Origin: Cristatella mucedo
Lineage: Eukaryota > Bryozoa > Phylactolaemata > Cristatellidae
Assembly (NCBI GenBank): GCA_009760855.2
Contig: WPIO01000002.1
Coordinates: 12,370,501 to 12,434,500, forward strand
Length of the DNA: 64,000 nt
Reading direction: 5' to 3'
Shown here: positions 10,701-23,309 of the stretch, in pieces
Position numbering within the stretch: the stretch's first letter is position 1
How the letters are laid out: each line of letters opens with the position of its first letter
Notes under the pieces: model-generated
The model's database searches: none
Seen by the model: only the letters and a program-made list of their open reading frames with translations
Told to the model about the DNA's origin: nothing
Translations under genes and position numbers: made by a program

Positions 10701-11929
10701 CCTCCGTCTCTCCCTCATCTTACTGATCATCTCACCATCTTTCCGATGGCCGATTTTTCATTCGATTGCTTAGAACGAGGACAGTTGTCACACAGTGAGA
10801 AAATGAGCGCATTCCCACGCGGGCACACTCAGGCAGGCATACTCTCGCCAGGGCTTGAACAGCAGCTCGAAAAGGATGCGCCCAATGAGTCAAGCCTTCG
10901 CGGAGTGATTCACCTGCACTGAGAGTGCTGAAGGCAACGTGGCGGCTGCATCGACAGTGCTCAGACGCTCAGAGACAGATGCTCATGCAAGCCACTCAGC
11001 TTAGATGGGCAGCCACACTCTTAAAGCATACATGCTAAAGCTAAGACTATGCATGCGCTCTAACGGCCAACGTGAGCTACAGAAATGTCATGCCAGACGA
11101 CTGCTGAGCCTTCGAGATTCGGTAAAGCCACAGATGATGGAGAGAGAGAAAGAGAGAGAGAGAGAAAGAGAGGCAGATGGACAGATGAAGAGACGCAGAG
11201 GAAGAGAGGGTCAGAGGCCGAGACAGAGAGCATGGGACAGGGCTAAAGCCCTTAAGGGGTTATCCCCAGTTCATTAACAGGCCAGATCCTTGTCAAAAGT
11301 AGGTTGCAAACTTCAAGACAAACGTCCGAGTGCGGTGTAAGTCAGTGCTTGACTCAATCAGCTGGGAGCAGTGGTTCACTGAGTCCAGTTACGGCTGAGG
11401 GCCAATGGGATGAGAAAATCTACTGGCATGAAGCCAGCAGACTTGAGTCGATAGCAAGTCGTAAACGCCATCGACAAGCACTTGCGGATCCACATTTGCT
11501 GCAGGGGCAATGCTGATTAAGAAGGAGACGCTCGAAGACGCAGTGCTCGGGGACTCGTGCTGCTGAGGCAAAACCAGGACGAAGCTTGACCATGCTTGGG
11601 GCAAACAAATATAGCAGGGCTGTAAGCCCGTATGCCCTTTACGGATCGGTCCAAAGGGTCAGAAAGGGCCAGCTGGCACCCTTTGCTGTGCCAGCGTCCC
11701 ACCCTCCAAATGTATTCAAGGTGCTATCCCTATTTGATCAATGGAGACCTCACAGTGACTGAGCTTAGAGTCCACCGTGGAGCCTTCCCTTGCTTGCACA
11801 TCATTAAGAAACTCTATGGGTACTCCTATGTCATTACCAACCTCCAACACAGGTATTGAAGTAGCAGAATCGACAACTCGTGAAGTTACGAACTGGCTTC
11901 CTCGGTGCCTAACAATATTACAAACCATA

Positions 11930-12020
11930 ATGATAATAATAATAATAATAATAATACAACATTTCTATAGCACCCTAACAGAATTATACCTCTAAGTGCT
12001 TTACATGTGTTGAAAAGGAA
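11930..12020 (-). mobile_element. LINE 3' end (tail hairpin plus (ATT)n)
   Basis: On the minus strand: GTAAAGCACTTAGAGG..AATTCTGTTAGGGTGCTATAG followed by TTGTATTATTATT. It is a severely 5'-truncated copy. Confidence 0.7.
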
Positions 12021-13064
12021 CTACCGACCTGACTGGGTCATTTCTTGGAATGAGTTGACATTCGAGTACAAGATAACTGAGCTTGCTATTGACAGCAACA
12101 CCATGCGAGTATCTCTAACCTGCCCCAACCACATTAGTGCAACCCACTCCGAAGCTCATCGCTTGATCCCTGCCGGCAAGGCCTTCAATAGTAATTAGAT
12201 GCAACGACAATCATAATTAAAATCAACGATTCTGACGTCTGCCAATTCTCAACACATTTCTCGACATCCAAAACAGAGTACCAGCTCTTCACACTTCTAG
12301 CAGGCTCTCCTGCTACGATCGCCCTGCAGGAAAGCAGCACTAATCACATGGGCGTCATTACCAGAGTAACAGCAGTCGTATGCAGCTTTCCGGTTGCTGC
12401 TGCACGATGCTGCTCTCATTAACGCCGAGTCCCTTGAGCTTTACCTAGAAATACTGGCGACTAGCAGGGCAGGTGCTAGAAGCCTCTAGTAGCCTGGCAT
12501 CTTCTGACAGTTACTGCGTTTGCCCTAATTGGCAGGCCATTACTGCCTGCTCACCAGCTCAGCACGGCCAACCCCGAGGTTCCTAGCTTCTGCATGCGCC
12601 GGCCGAATAGCTTTCAGCTTGCCCAGAAACAGCAGCACCTCTGGAAGAGCCCCTGCGAGCTCGACAGCGGAGCATCGATCAGCTGCCCACTTATTCAGCT
12701 GCAACTCCAACGGGTGCTCAGGCAGGTACACGTTCTGCTGCTGCTGCCTATCGTACCAGCCTGAACCGTTGGGCCTGGCCTGCTACCGAGAACAATTGGC
12801 CGAGGTCGAGGCACTACCAGTGATGCAAAGCAACTAATTCTTCTCCAGCCATCACCGTCTGCCAAGTCTGAAACCAAAAGCTCGTGAATTTCTCGAGCTC
12901 GGCACGCTTGCACACAGCCACCTTGCAGCCTTGACTCGCAGTCGGCAAACGGCAGATACAGGAAAGCTGCGTGGCAGAGCGAGCAGCTTCACATATAGCC
13001 GAGAGAGAACTGTATATCGCAGACGTGCAAGCAGTCCAGTATCAGCTCCACCAGCAGGACATAC

Positions 13065-13108
13065 TTTACCGACATTGGCTGGGGCCGACACTGGCCAATG
13101 TCGGTAAA
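13065..13108. repeat. Perfect 15-bp inverted repeat with 14-nt loop
   Basis: TTTACCGACATTGGC (13065-13079) is exactly complementary to GCCAATGTCGGTAAA (13094-13108), around the loop TGGGGCCGACACTG. It is in DOCK-D intron 2, about 270 bp downstream of exon 2 in the gene's sense. No T-run suggests a Pol III or bacterial terminator, and function is unknown. Confidence 0.95.
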
Positions 13109-13381
13109 ACATATCACTCCAGTCAGCCAGAGGCTGCCAGGAGCTTCGAGAAGGCACTGTGCCGGCGATCACAGCAACCATGGCAACACAACGATCGGGA
13201 ATGCCTCTGCTTACACATTAGCCACAGGGCGGAGCAGCTTAGAGAATGGCACAGAGAGACAGTCCTGACAAAGATATTCGGAAGCAAATACTACACAAAC
13301 ACTGAGGAATGGGTACTGCCACTCGCTGGCGCGACAATCTGCAGTAACAAGCCAGCAAATAAGCGCAAGCTGACTGCTTAC

Positions 13382-13498
13382 CACTAGATCATCAACCGGA
13401 AACACAATGAGGTCACGCTGAGGATCATTGTATATGTTGCTTTTGCTTTTCACCAAGAACGTCTCGTAGTCAATGGGCTCGACAGCCTTCACCTTGGC
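13382..13498 (-). CDS. DOCK-D (zizimin) Rho-family GEF, coding exon 2
   Basis: This is the second coding exon, 117 nt, 39 codons, phase 0 on both sides. On the minus strand the acceptor is tgcttacag before GCCAAG, and the donor is CTAGTG before GTAAGC. The translation reads AKVKAVEPIDYETFLVKSK, then NDPQRDLIVFPVDDLV. It matches the human DOCK9/11 pattern AKPKLIEPLDYENV, then ND-LRE-LLFPYDDF (from memory), the most conserved part of the N-terminal region of the DOCK-C/D subfamily. Joining exon 1, which ends RESSLM, to AKVK reproduces the expected family sequence without gap. The open frame extends past both splice sites by chance, which makes it look like a 126-residue ORF. Confidence 0.95.
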
Positions 13499-13889
13499 CT
13501 GTAAGCAACAGAGAAGCACATTCGAGTAGATGACACAGGCCGTTTGCAGCAAGCTAGAGTAAATGTATTCTAGTTCACCTAGATACTCCATTTAGTAAGG
13601 GTAGACAGCGCACGTAGAAGGGCAAAATTCTAATCCATTACATGCAACCGTAGCACGTGTGTGCCATCGTCATCACCCCATAGCTGTGCTCTGGGACTTC
13701 TGCCACAATATTCAGGTAGAACCATTAGGGCTGACAGCAATTCTGGCAACTAAGTTACCAATATGCACATGAACAGTAATTGTGTGCTTAACAATTGCCA
13801 TATTAGAAGAAAAGTGACCAGGATAGTTACGTCAAATCATTCCTAGCATTCTTTCACCTTAACACGCGAGTGAGGCTCGCTGTATTTTG

Positions 13890-13982
13890 TGGCCGAGGTC
13901 GTTGGCTAGAGCCTCGTGGTATATGTGAAGTGCTTGAATAGAGACTAAGTTTTCTTATTGCACAATACAAATGAATGACTTA
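13890..13982 (+). mobile_element. Composite SINE, family 2, fragment
   Basis: GGCCGAGGTCGTTGGCTAGAGCC (eroded B-box region) is followed by GTGAAGTGCTTGAATAGAGACTAAGTTTTCTTATTGCACAATACAAATGAATGA. This is the same junction and 3' hairpin as at 3391-3530. The tRNA-like head is mostly missing. Confidence 0.65.
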
Positions 13983-14162
13983 TTGACCACGCAGTAGACT
14001 CACCAACACGCAGTGCATACTGGACTAACCAGGCCCAACCATCAGGGCAGACACTGCCATGAGATGGAACAGCATTACTGGAGAGTTAATCGTGATCTTG
14101 CTAAAGTTTTGAGAGGGCAGATTGACATTGAACTACTGTTGCTGGACTTGAACGCCCGGTGT

Positions 14163-14164
<2 letters not shown>

Positions 14165-14229
<65 letters not shown>
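14165..14229. repeat. (GT)n microsatellite
   Basis: A pure dinucleotide run of about 65 bp. The Cys-Val and Thr-His reading frames through it are artefacts. Confidence 0.97.
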
Positions 14230-14232
<3 letters not shown>

Positions 14233-15214
14233 AACAGGTAGGTATGTGTGTAACTATGTATGTATGCATGCTTGTAGTTACACACGTCCGCCTGTAACTC
14301 CATAGTGCTATAAAGACAAAGCAGCCGATCACATAGAAGAGTTTTCTACAAAACACTTTAACATTAGGGCTTTCAGTGTGCATAAAAAGCCTACAAGCAC
14401 CATCTCTCGCATCAATGAGAAAGTAAGAAGCATAACCTAGTTCGATATAATCTCCTGTCATATTCAGTGTGTGTGAAGCTACTTGTATCTGGGCACAGCT
14501 TTTGATATGCTGCCACAACAGCCCAAGATTGCAAGATGTTGGCTCTGCCGCAGATCACTCCGCAAGGTCAAGTATATGAAGAGCAGCGTCCTGATACTCC
14601 ATAATAGCAAAACCTGAGGCGACAGCTACAATTTTCAAAACAACTCTTGGTACATGTTTGCAAGGTAATGTAACGATGTGATCTCTCTCGACTGATTATT
14701 CTGAGTGAAGACAGTGGAACTAGTTTTACTCGTCGGTCAAGATTAATCCCCCTTTGCAAGGGCATTTGACCCTCTGCTTGGCAAAGCTCTTCTGCTGCAA
14801 GTGCCTGCTATGGTGCTGTGGTCTGAGAGCTGTGTACCAGGCTCGTCATATGAAGAGAAGACCTAACCCGTGCCTCCCACGCCGCGCCATGCATTCTGTA
14901 TTTATGCAGGCCCTCTACGGCTCTAGGAAAAACTGATTTACATGCACGTAGGTAGGGGGAGGCCATTTCTTATTAACCACTGCTCAGCTATTGCTGAGTC
15001 GGTGGATTCGATAGATTTGGTCGACAGCGTACCTGGAAATACCCCAAATGCGAGTGCTGGTGGCCCGATTTCGAGGCAAGGCTCCTCGACACCAAGGAGC
15101 AGCTGGCCAAGTGGCAACCCTGCATAAGCTGCATTGACAAGTGGCAGCAACTGATTGCTAAACTGCACACCACTAAGAGAACGAGTTTCAGCAGAAAACC
15201 GCCGGCCATACAGA

Positions 15215-15345
15215 CCGTAATAACAATAATAATAATAATAACAATAATGTATTTGATATAGTGCCCTCAGAGAACTCCATCTCTTTCTAGGCATTTTAAA
15301 TTTACTGCAAAGGAAGCACTATCGAATGGTTAGTGGTATACAGTG
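15215..15345 (-). mobile_element. LINE 3' end
   Basis: Minus strand: CACTAACCATTCGATAGTGCTTCCTTTGCAG, then AATGCCTAGAAAGAGATGGAGTTCTCTGAGGGCAC and (ATT)n. It matches the 3' UTR and tail of the long LINE at 51955-52070. Confidence 0.8.
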
Positions 15346-15980
15346 CCACCCCACGCCGAAACGGAACGGTGCACCTAAAGTAACTATGCGATACCGGCTA
15401 GGGAGATGGGGTCATTTGCATCAGCCCAACCAACCTGATAGAATTTCCGATGATGTTTGACTGCCCTGGACACGGTCAAGGAATGGCTCCTTCATGGACT
15501 TAATTAATCCTGGATACGATTCTTGTCGATGCATATCAGTCTCAATGCTCAACCAGAACAGCAGGAGACGAGAGGTTCGCTGGCAGTGAAGGAAGGGGAA
15601 AGGACAGCTGTCCTCGGCACTGCTACTTTGTAGCAGCAGCTGCTGCTGCAGCATCCGATGTTAATCAATCAGCAGACACTTGGTTGCACGATAGCTTCAC
15701 CAACCAGAGAAGAGCTGCCACTACTGCCACTAAAATCAAACTGACGGCCTCCTTGACGGGAATGTTTGCCGACATGACTTTTCACGGCTAATACCGTTGG
15801 CACGATCCTCGGCCGGGCGGCATTCCAGAAGCTAATGCATACCACCAATGGCAATCTGAATGTCGGCATCCAACCCCAAAGCTGGGCCCAGGCATCCCAT
15901 CGTGCCTCTGTGTGAGCTCCTCACGGCAGCAGCTGTGCACATGGCAAAATGAACCGACTTCTGACCAAAGATCTGCTGCC

Positions 15981-16020
15981 GCAGGGCGAAGAGTCTCATC
16001 GCAGGGCGAAGAGTCTCATC
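15981..16020. repeat. 20-bp exact tandem duplication
   Basis: gcagggcgaagagtctcatc occurs twice back to back. Confidence 0.95.
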
Positions 16021-17039
16021 GCCAGAGGATAAGGTCTGAATCAAATGCAGACAAGACTTGCTTGGCAGTCGATGGGTGAGGCCCGACAGACTAAAAGGTT
16101 GGAAGTCATTAGTCTGCACAAATAGCCATCGGCATTCATAGATCTCATCCAGTGAAGCTGAGCTGAGACCACATGATCATAAAGCCTTACCCCCAGTGGG
16201 TGAAAACTGGCAGCAAGCTCCCAGCAGCACACCGAAAGGCCACGTCATCCTTAACCTTAATCTGCCAATGATGACTGGCCGTTTGGTGGACAGATGCTTG
16301 GCGTTGCCACACCGGTCGCCTGTCACATGCTGCAGGCAATACTTCGGTGCCAGAAACAACCTAGTCAAGTCGAAGACGGGCGGACACTGCTAGCCTGGGC
16401 ACAGTACACTTGCCAGACAGACGCTGGCAACGATGCTGACCACGGCCGGCAGCCACTGGGGGCCCATGCTGCCCGAGGTGCTCGAAGACACTGGCTTGTA
16501 GCACTCTAGTGCTTCAAAGCTGACTCAGCAAGTGCATCTCTGCGAATGGTTGGGGGTTTACCTGACATGCCACACACCATGCGGGTGAGTGGGTATCAGC
16601 TTGCGCTGTCAGATTTGCACTTGTGCTTCTGAATGCCAAGCATTTATAGGATATACAGGCAACACGATATAAAACCTTCGGTGTCGTCGTGCGATTTAAT
16701 CGAGGCTGCTTTCATGCGACCATGAGAACACAAGATCAGGTCCATCGGCCACGAGCTACGGCCAAGATGCCTGCGCTACCCAAGGAGGTCAAACGAAGGT
16801 CCGAACGGGCCAACAAGGACAGATTGAAGACTGGCCATGTGGAGTGCTTGTCACCGGCGCTGACTTGCACACACTGGCCGGTGGACTTGACACTGCATCC
16901 AAGTATACGAGCATGCAAGCTAGCAAGCATTGCAGGGGAGCCGCAATAGCAGATCTCTGTAGCACATATATGTAGGCGATGGCTGCTCCTTGTAATCGAT
17001 AAATTGACTTTATTTGCCGATGCTTGCTTTCCAACCAAT

Positions 17040-17115
17040 TTGAAGTGCCTAGGAAGAGATTTAGTTCTCTTGGTGCACTGTGCAAACACATTCTTTTTTG
17101 TATTTTATTACTTTT
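17040..17115 (+). mobile_element. LINE 3' end
   Basis: GAAGTGCCTAGGAAGAGATTTAGTTCTCTTGGTGCACTGTGCAAAC is the LINE tail hairpin, followed by a T-rich stretch. Confidence 0.65.
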
Positions 17116-17414
17116 CTTGTTGCTTTATTACTATTGTTGTTTTATTACTATTCTTGATGCTGTTGCTATTGTTATTATTATCTAATCGATTCAAACCCTT
17201 GATGCAATCTATACCATGCAAACGCTTGATGCAAAAATATCGAGCTCTCGTTAGGCAGCTACGTGGCAGTGCGCACAAAACGATGCACTAGGCTCACTCT
17301 CAATCTCGGCTCTTGTTTTGGGTAGCACCACATGATTGGCTGCACAATCAAACAAACTTGCCAGTTCACAGGAAGGAGCACTGGAGCAATAACTCGAAAC
17401 TACAAATCCACTGC

Positions 17415-17600
17415 CACTCTCCTATCACTTATATGCCGACGACACCCAGTATTTCAAAATCCTTAAATTAGCTCTCAAAGCGATTACCTAGCTGAGCTCC
17501 GGCATTGCCAAGGTTTAGGCCTGGACGTGGGCCAACTCCCTTCGATAAAATTCCAACACAATCGAGCTCCTCCAAGGAACCTTTAACGCGCATGGTGAAT
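17415..17600 (+). mobile_element. Non-LTR reverse transcriptase fragment
   Basis: One frame reads HLYADDTQYFK at about 17428-17460, containing the RT catalytic YADD. It is followed, with stops and frame changes, by sequence resembling the tract after that motif (WTWANSLR, NSNTIELLQG). It differs from the LINE at 48.6-52 kb, so it is probably a second CR1-like family. Degenerate. Confidence 0.55.
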
Positions 17601-18069
17601 CAGTGATCGTGCACTCAATTGGATGTGCTGCCGTGAGACCGGCAGTATGTGTACATACGGGAGTGACAATCTCTGCTCATGCTCCTCCTGCCTGGCCTGC
17701 TCCTCCGTGCCACGGAACGATTGGCTGCCAGCTAGCCTCGAATTTTGCCAACGCCTGGAGGTGCTGACCAAGACAACATGACGGTATGCTGTGCACGATG
17801 GCAGTAAACAAAGTGGAAGTGGCCGGGGTGGCTGGGGCTCTGTAAGGCTGTTTAAGAAAAATGAGGTCCAGTGGCCAGCAAAGTTCAGTTGGCAAATAAA
17901 CCTCTTGCCAGTCGGCTGCATCGAGGCACCGAGGCCATGAATGCAACGAGTTTGGATGCGACTGTCTTCTGCCTGAATCGCCCTCGTTCTGAGTGCCTGT
18001 CACAGCCTGCACTAGTGCATAAGAAGAGAAAAAGATCCGATTGGTTCCCAGTCACTTTGCCATTTCTGC

Positions 18070-18195
18070 CATGCATTTGTACAGCACTGAGAGAACTTGA
18101 TTCCTATTTAGATGTTTCACACATGCCACGGGGCTCAAGCCCACGACCTCGGTCGTCAAATACATTCACCTTGACCACTGGGTCAAAACAGTACA
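18070..18195 (-). mobile_element. Composite SINE, family 2
   Basis: Minus strand: TTTTGACCCAGTGGTCAAGG (A box region), CGACCGAGGTCGTGGGCTTGAGCCCCGTGGCATGTGTG (B box and junction), then AATAGGAATCAAGTTCTCTCAGTGCTGTACAAATG (LINE-type hairpin). Confidence 0.75.
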
Positions 18196-20033
18196 GCAAT
18201 CATCGTTCCATGGCGGCAGGCAAGTGGTTCTCCAAGCAATGAGTTGATGAACGTTTAAGTAATCGCCTAGAGCTAGACAAGAAACCACAACGAGCAGTTA
18301 AAAAAAGCCGAGTTGCTATTGAATGCGAAAACCGTGGAGCAGAAGCAAGCCAGCGGAAGAAACTGACACAGCCCCGCCCCCCAGGGGGTCAGCAACATAA
18401 TGCACGATGCTGCTGAGCCACAAAGAAATCAAGAAGAAAAGACTGGCAGGGGCTACCCGATGCGACATCAACTACCTGCGAGCAGTGAGCAGCAGTGCGT
18501 CATCGCAGCACCAAAAGCAGTATTAGTACTGGGTGTCTCACTCTGATGGCAGCCGGCTCTCAAGCCGCGAGGAGTGCAGCTGAGGTCGCAGGCCAATGCA
18601 GTATGCAAGAGCAGCACAGGCAGTGCTAGCAATTTCTAAGCCAGAGCGGCATCCACGAATCTGCAAATCCTAGAGCCAAACCCGAAGGGACTCTCACAAC
18701 CTCCCCCCCCCCCTCCGCCCCCAGGTGCAGCCTGGGTAAACAGTCTGGAACTGGAAGCATCCACAATGACCCAAGAAGACTGGGGCCAGCTTATTGCAGC
18801 CCCGGGAGAAGTGCGCTCCAGGCAGGCCCGATGACAAGAAATGCTTTTAGGTGGCCAAGACAGTCGTGTTCGACACAAGGCAGCGCTCGGCACTTGGCAG
18901 CAGGGGTTCAGTTTATTCCTGAAGAATCAAGCAGCTTACGCACTTCACGACCCAGGCTGCTACACGTTAAGGCTCTTCTGCGGGCTACCTACATAAATGA
19001 GGCTGCTGAATGAGCCGACCTTTACTTTCATGCACATCCATGGCAGATTGAAATCGAGTGATTGCGGCTCTGGCGAAAATCTTCCCCATTACCAGAGGTG
19101 AGGGAAGACAGATCACAGAGGACCTAGTGATGGACACACTAAGGCTAGTCAAACCCCCATAATCCGCAAACCACACGGCGTGCAGGCCCGTGGGCAAGGG
19201 GGCTTTGGCCCCTCACCCCACTCGGTAAGTAAGCAGCAGGGCCACGTAAACCTACTTTGCGACCCTTTCCCCCACATGACCCGACATCCCCACAGTAGTG
19301 GCAACTACTCAACTTCCCACGGGAGCAGCTGCCTCGCTCAACGACCAGCAGCATGAGCTGCAGCAGTGCGGCAGCAACAAAGGCTCCTCGGACAGCATTC
19401 GTTCGGCGTACAGCTTTAATAAGCTCTCTCTCCCCAAAGAGGGCCTAGTGCCTTCTTACTTTAAAGGTGAGACTGAAAAGCGGGAGACACGGGTTAAGTC
19501 TAGAGGTGGGCGATCCTTTTGTTGCTGGGGGAACGATACTATTTCTAGATGAGCTAAAAAGGGTAATTATTTTCAGACATGCCTTGAAGGGCAGTTTCGG
19601 TGAACTGGGAGTCAGGTCTTCTGAAACTAGGTATACACATTTTGTATGGGGCATTAGCACCTTTGCAGGTGGCATGCCGATGGCCCACAGCTTTGAGCTA
19701 AGCTTTTCTGGATGGGGCAATCTCCTTTTTAAACGGCTCTAAGTAAGCCTTCTTGGCAGTTTGCCTTGACTTGCAGCTTTGTGTTCTCCAAATAAAAGCC
19801 AATTTGTTGTTTATGGAGTCTACCAAAGCTTCCGGGCAGCATGCCTTCGGGACGGGCGAGCGTCAAACTCTATAGAAATGAGGCTATCGAGGGGGCTGAA
19901 GGTCCTTCCTGGACTTAGTGCCTTTGAAGGGACTGGTGCTTGGACTTAAGCAGGGGCTTCGAGGTAGGAGGGAGGGGTTAGGTAAGTGTGCCGGAAGTTA
20001 CTCACAGTGCTTCAGTCCTAAGACGGTTGCTTT

Positions 20034-20499
<466 letters not shown>

Positions 20500-20810
20500 G
20501 AAGACTTCAAGGAAGAGTCCTGCCTTATGCCATTGCTATGGAATTACATTAAAAATAAGCTTTAATAGACATACATGACCAACTACTGTTATAACTGTAG
20601 TATGTTGCCTAGTGTTTCTAATATTGGGCTGCATTGCTCCTGGTTGCCATAGCCTGACACCACAGCACGGCCAGATGAGAAATAACTTTTCAAATAAGCT
20701 GCAAAGCTGCCTCTTTAAAGATGTTCATAATCGAGTGGACAACGGACAGGTTCCAGAAAAGCTTATAAAGAGCACTGCAGGCACTGCCAGGCAGTAACAA
20801 TTATTCTTTC

Positions 20811-20916
20811 CTAATCATAGCATAGTTGCAATTATAAAGCTGCATCAATAATGCCTCTGACATCTAATCATAGCATAGTTGCAATTATAAAGCTGCATCA
20901 ATAATGCCTCTGACAT
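20811..20916. repeat. 53-bp exact direct tandem duplication
   Basis: Units 20811-20863 and 20864-20916 (starting ctaatcatagc and ending ctctgacat) are identical. Confidence 0.95.
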
Positions 20917-21884
20917 CTAATCACCAAACACCAATTTGCTGCAAGTAAACTGGACACGTTTAGAAAAAAGATCCTCTCTCGGCTGGCATGGCCACGACGA
21001 CAGGGAAAATAGGCTGTGTGTCAGGCCTGACTACACGGCTGCTGCCGGAGTGGCGTTGTCATACACATCCAAACTTCCAGTTCCTCTGAACCTGGGTAGA
21101 GCTGCTAATCGGCGGCAGGACACTAAACCTGGTTCCAAAGAATTACCGTCAGTAGCTGCAGCTGTGCTACTAATACTGTCAGATGCACAGGGCGAAGCAG
21201 CCGAACAAGGATGCTTGGCAGGCTACAATGGCACCTGCTTAGCTCTGTGACCTTGGCTTCCGGCAGGTCAGGCGAGAGCTAGCAAGACTCTAACAACGAG
21301 GAGATGAGACCCAAGGCAATTCACCAGTGACGGCTGCTTGCCGGAGCACAGGCATAACACAGGCACCGAAGACCCATTCCGTCGACAAAGAAACATCTAC
21401 AGATATAGAGCTTAGGACAACAGCTAAGCCGTGTGAGTGAAAATGGTTGTGGATTCCAAAATTTAAAACTTAGTGACTGCAATCCATTGAGTGGTCACCA
21501 CAAACAAGACAGAACACTCGGCCAGCCATGCCAAGGTCAATGTCGACCGATCAGCATAAGATTAGCAAGGCCAGAGAGTTCAGATGCTCGTTTGCTGCAC
21601 CAAGCCATGATTACTGTGACCGAAAAATGCAGCAGGCTCAATTGGTTGGACGAGTAGATTTGAACAAGTTTATGTGCAGCTACACAGTGGCACGGTCGCA
21701 AGCTCCGGAGCCCCACTCTGCTGCTCCACTGCAAGAGCCTGCAGCAGCAACAGCAGCAGCAGCAATGAGAGCTGTCGTCAGTCACAACTGTGGCAGGGAG
21801 AAAGAGAACTGAACTGGAATCCGAGTCTCCCAACTGCTCTCTAGATATCAGCGCTCAAAGCTGCCGCCCAACTGCGAATGAGTA

Positions 21885-21980
21885 AAAATAATAACAAAAA
21901 TACACTTGAAAAAGCTCCCTCGGAGAATTTAATCTCTTTCTAGGCGCTTTGGAAAGTAGGCAACCAGACTTGACAGCAAA
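21885..21980 (-). mobile_element. LINE 3' end
   Basis: Minus strand: CAAAGCGCCTAGAAAGAGATTAAATTCTCCGAGGGAGC, then an A/T-rich tail with TTGTTATTATT. Confidence 0.75.
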
Positions 21981-23042
21981 CGAAGTCGCACTGATCCCTG
22001 TTCTAAAGGTGAAAGGACGTTTGCCTGTCAGCTGCTGATCGATGCACAGTGGCACCTCAGACAGCGACCCTGATTTGAAGGCTTGTATGCTGCCGATGGG
22101 CGAAATCACTGAGTTAGCCCGATGGTTAGGGGCATTTTCGGCCCCGATGGGCAGCCACCGTGTGAGCTCACAGTAGTCGAAGTCACCATCACTATGGGAG
22201 TCCACTGGCGAGGGGGTGCTCCACTGGCGAGGGGGTGCAGAAGTATCGTTCAAAAGCCATATATTGCCCTTTTTTCAGCGGCAAGACATGCAAGCAGAAA
22301 TAGGTGAACGGCGAGATGAAGAAGCCACAGGTCGACTGTAGCTTGCAACGAGCTGCTCGGTAATCATCAAACAATCACAGCTCAATCCTATTGCTACCAG
22401 AGCTATGCTACTGGTACCTATAATAACCCCGCCATTCAGCATAAAATCGGAGCGCCTATTGCAACACTGCCACATCGCCGAACAACGTAACGGTCTAACT
22501 GATGGTCACAGCTCCAGCGTAAGAGCTCAGCTCTTAGAATAGACAGATTTTCCGACGAAGCTCCTCTATTTTCCCAAGAGGCGATTGCTGGAGCTCTCCT
22601 CATTCCGCATATTAGCTATCTGTTGTCATGACGAAGCTATCAGGAAGGAGGTACACTTGCTCAGGTCACAAGCTGTGACCTGTGCACTCACCAACCTCGG
22701 CGGCAAGCTGCATCCCACGACCTGCCAGGACAAATTGAGGATGTAGGATTTCACAATCAAGTGGGGAAAAGAGCCCTATCGACAGAGGCAGTTTAACAAT
22801 AGCGGATCGACATCGGGGTGATAAAACTTCGCGCAGCTTCCGCATCGATTTTGTCGGAGCCTGATCGCTATGGCGAAAGGCACGACTCGAGGAAAAAGAC
22901 TCCGCTCAGAAAAGAAATGCTCTCTTTCGTAAGAGCAAGCTGACGACACAGTGAAGCAGCTGAAAGCATCAGCCTAGGTGGCGCGGCAGCTGCAATAATC
23001 TCTCGGAAGCAAGTCGCAGGCAGAAAGCGGCGCGTAGCCTAC

Positions 23043-23144
23043 CATCAGCGAGCTTTCTCGGACCGCTTGCGAGACGGTCTCCCTGAGTCGAGCCGCCTCT
23101 CCTATGCCCGTCAGAGCACGGGCGAACTTCCGCTCCTGTGACAT
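23043..23144 (-). CDS. DOCK-D (zizimin) Rho-family GEF, coding exon 1
   Basis: This is the first coding exon, 34 codons, phase 0 out. On the minus strand ATG TCA CAG GAG opens at 23144, and the donor is CTGATG before GTAGGC. The sequence begins MSQERKFARAL, then EAARLRETVSQAVRESSLM. This follows the vertebrate DOCK9/11 N-terminus, RKFTRALSKPGTAAELRQSVSEVV (from memory, given in part), and leads directly into exon 2. This ATG is chosen because it gives an N-terminus beginning MSQ like human DOCK9 and because the RKF-RAL core follows at once. The 5' UTR and promoter should lie at higher coordinates (23145 to about 23400). DOCK-D proteins activate Cdc42 or Rac by nucleotide exchange at membranes; the exchange domain is not in this window. 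Confidence 0.93.
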
Positions 23145-23269
23145 GTCTAATTATGCAGTCTACACGACAGGCGCATGTCGAACAGGGACGGCCGCTTAAA
23201 CGCCGAACCTAGCAAGCCCAGCCCATAGCTCATCCGGTATAGAGGTGGCGCTGCTTTATCCGGTTGGAG

Positions 23270-23303
23270 GGGGCGGGACTACGTCTTGGGCGTGACCCGC
23301 CCC
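23270..23303. promoter_or_regulatory. Paired inverted GC boxes upstream of DOCK-D
   Basis: GGGGCGGG (23270-23277) and CCCGCCCC (23296-23303) form an inverted pair 125-160 bp upstream of the DOCK-D start codon, in locally CpG-rich sequence. GC boxes bind Sp/KLF factors in animals. Whether this is the promoter is inference from position. Confidence 0.45.
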
Positions 23304-23309
23304 ACCTAA

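Larger units (their letters stand above)
2770..13381 (-). other. DOCK-D intron 2
   Basis: This 10,612-bp intron separates exons 2 and 3. It holds SINEs, LINE debris, the 14-mer minisatellite, (AT)n and (CT)n tracts and a perfect 15-bp inverted repeat, each listed separately. Parts not covered by these entries (about 3540-4900, 6660-7930, 9901-10560, 10640-13060) contain only short open frames. I could not assign any of them to a family. Confidence 0.8.

Noticed and set aside
12971-13387. 138-codon plus-strand ORF opposite DOCK-D exon 2
   Set aside because: It crosses the perfect inverted repeat and ends within the antisense of a confirmed exon. No family similarity.
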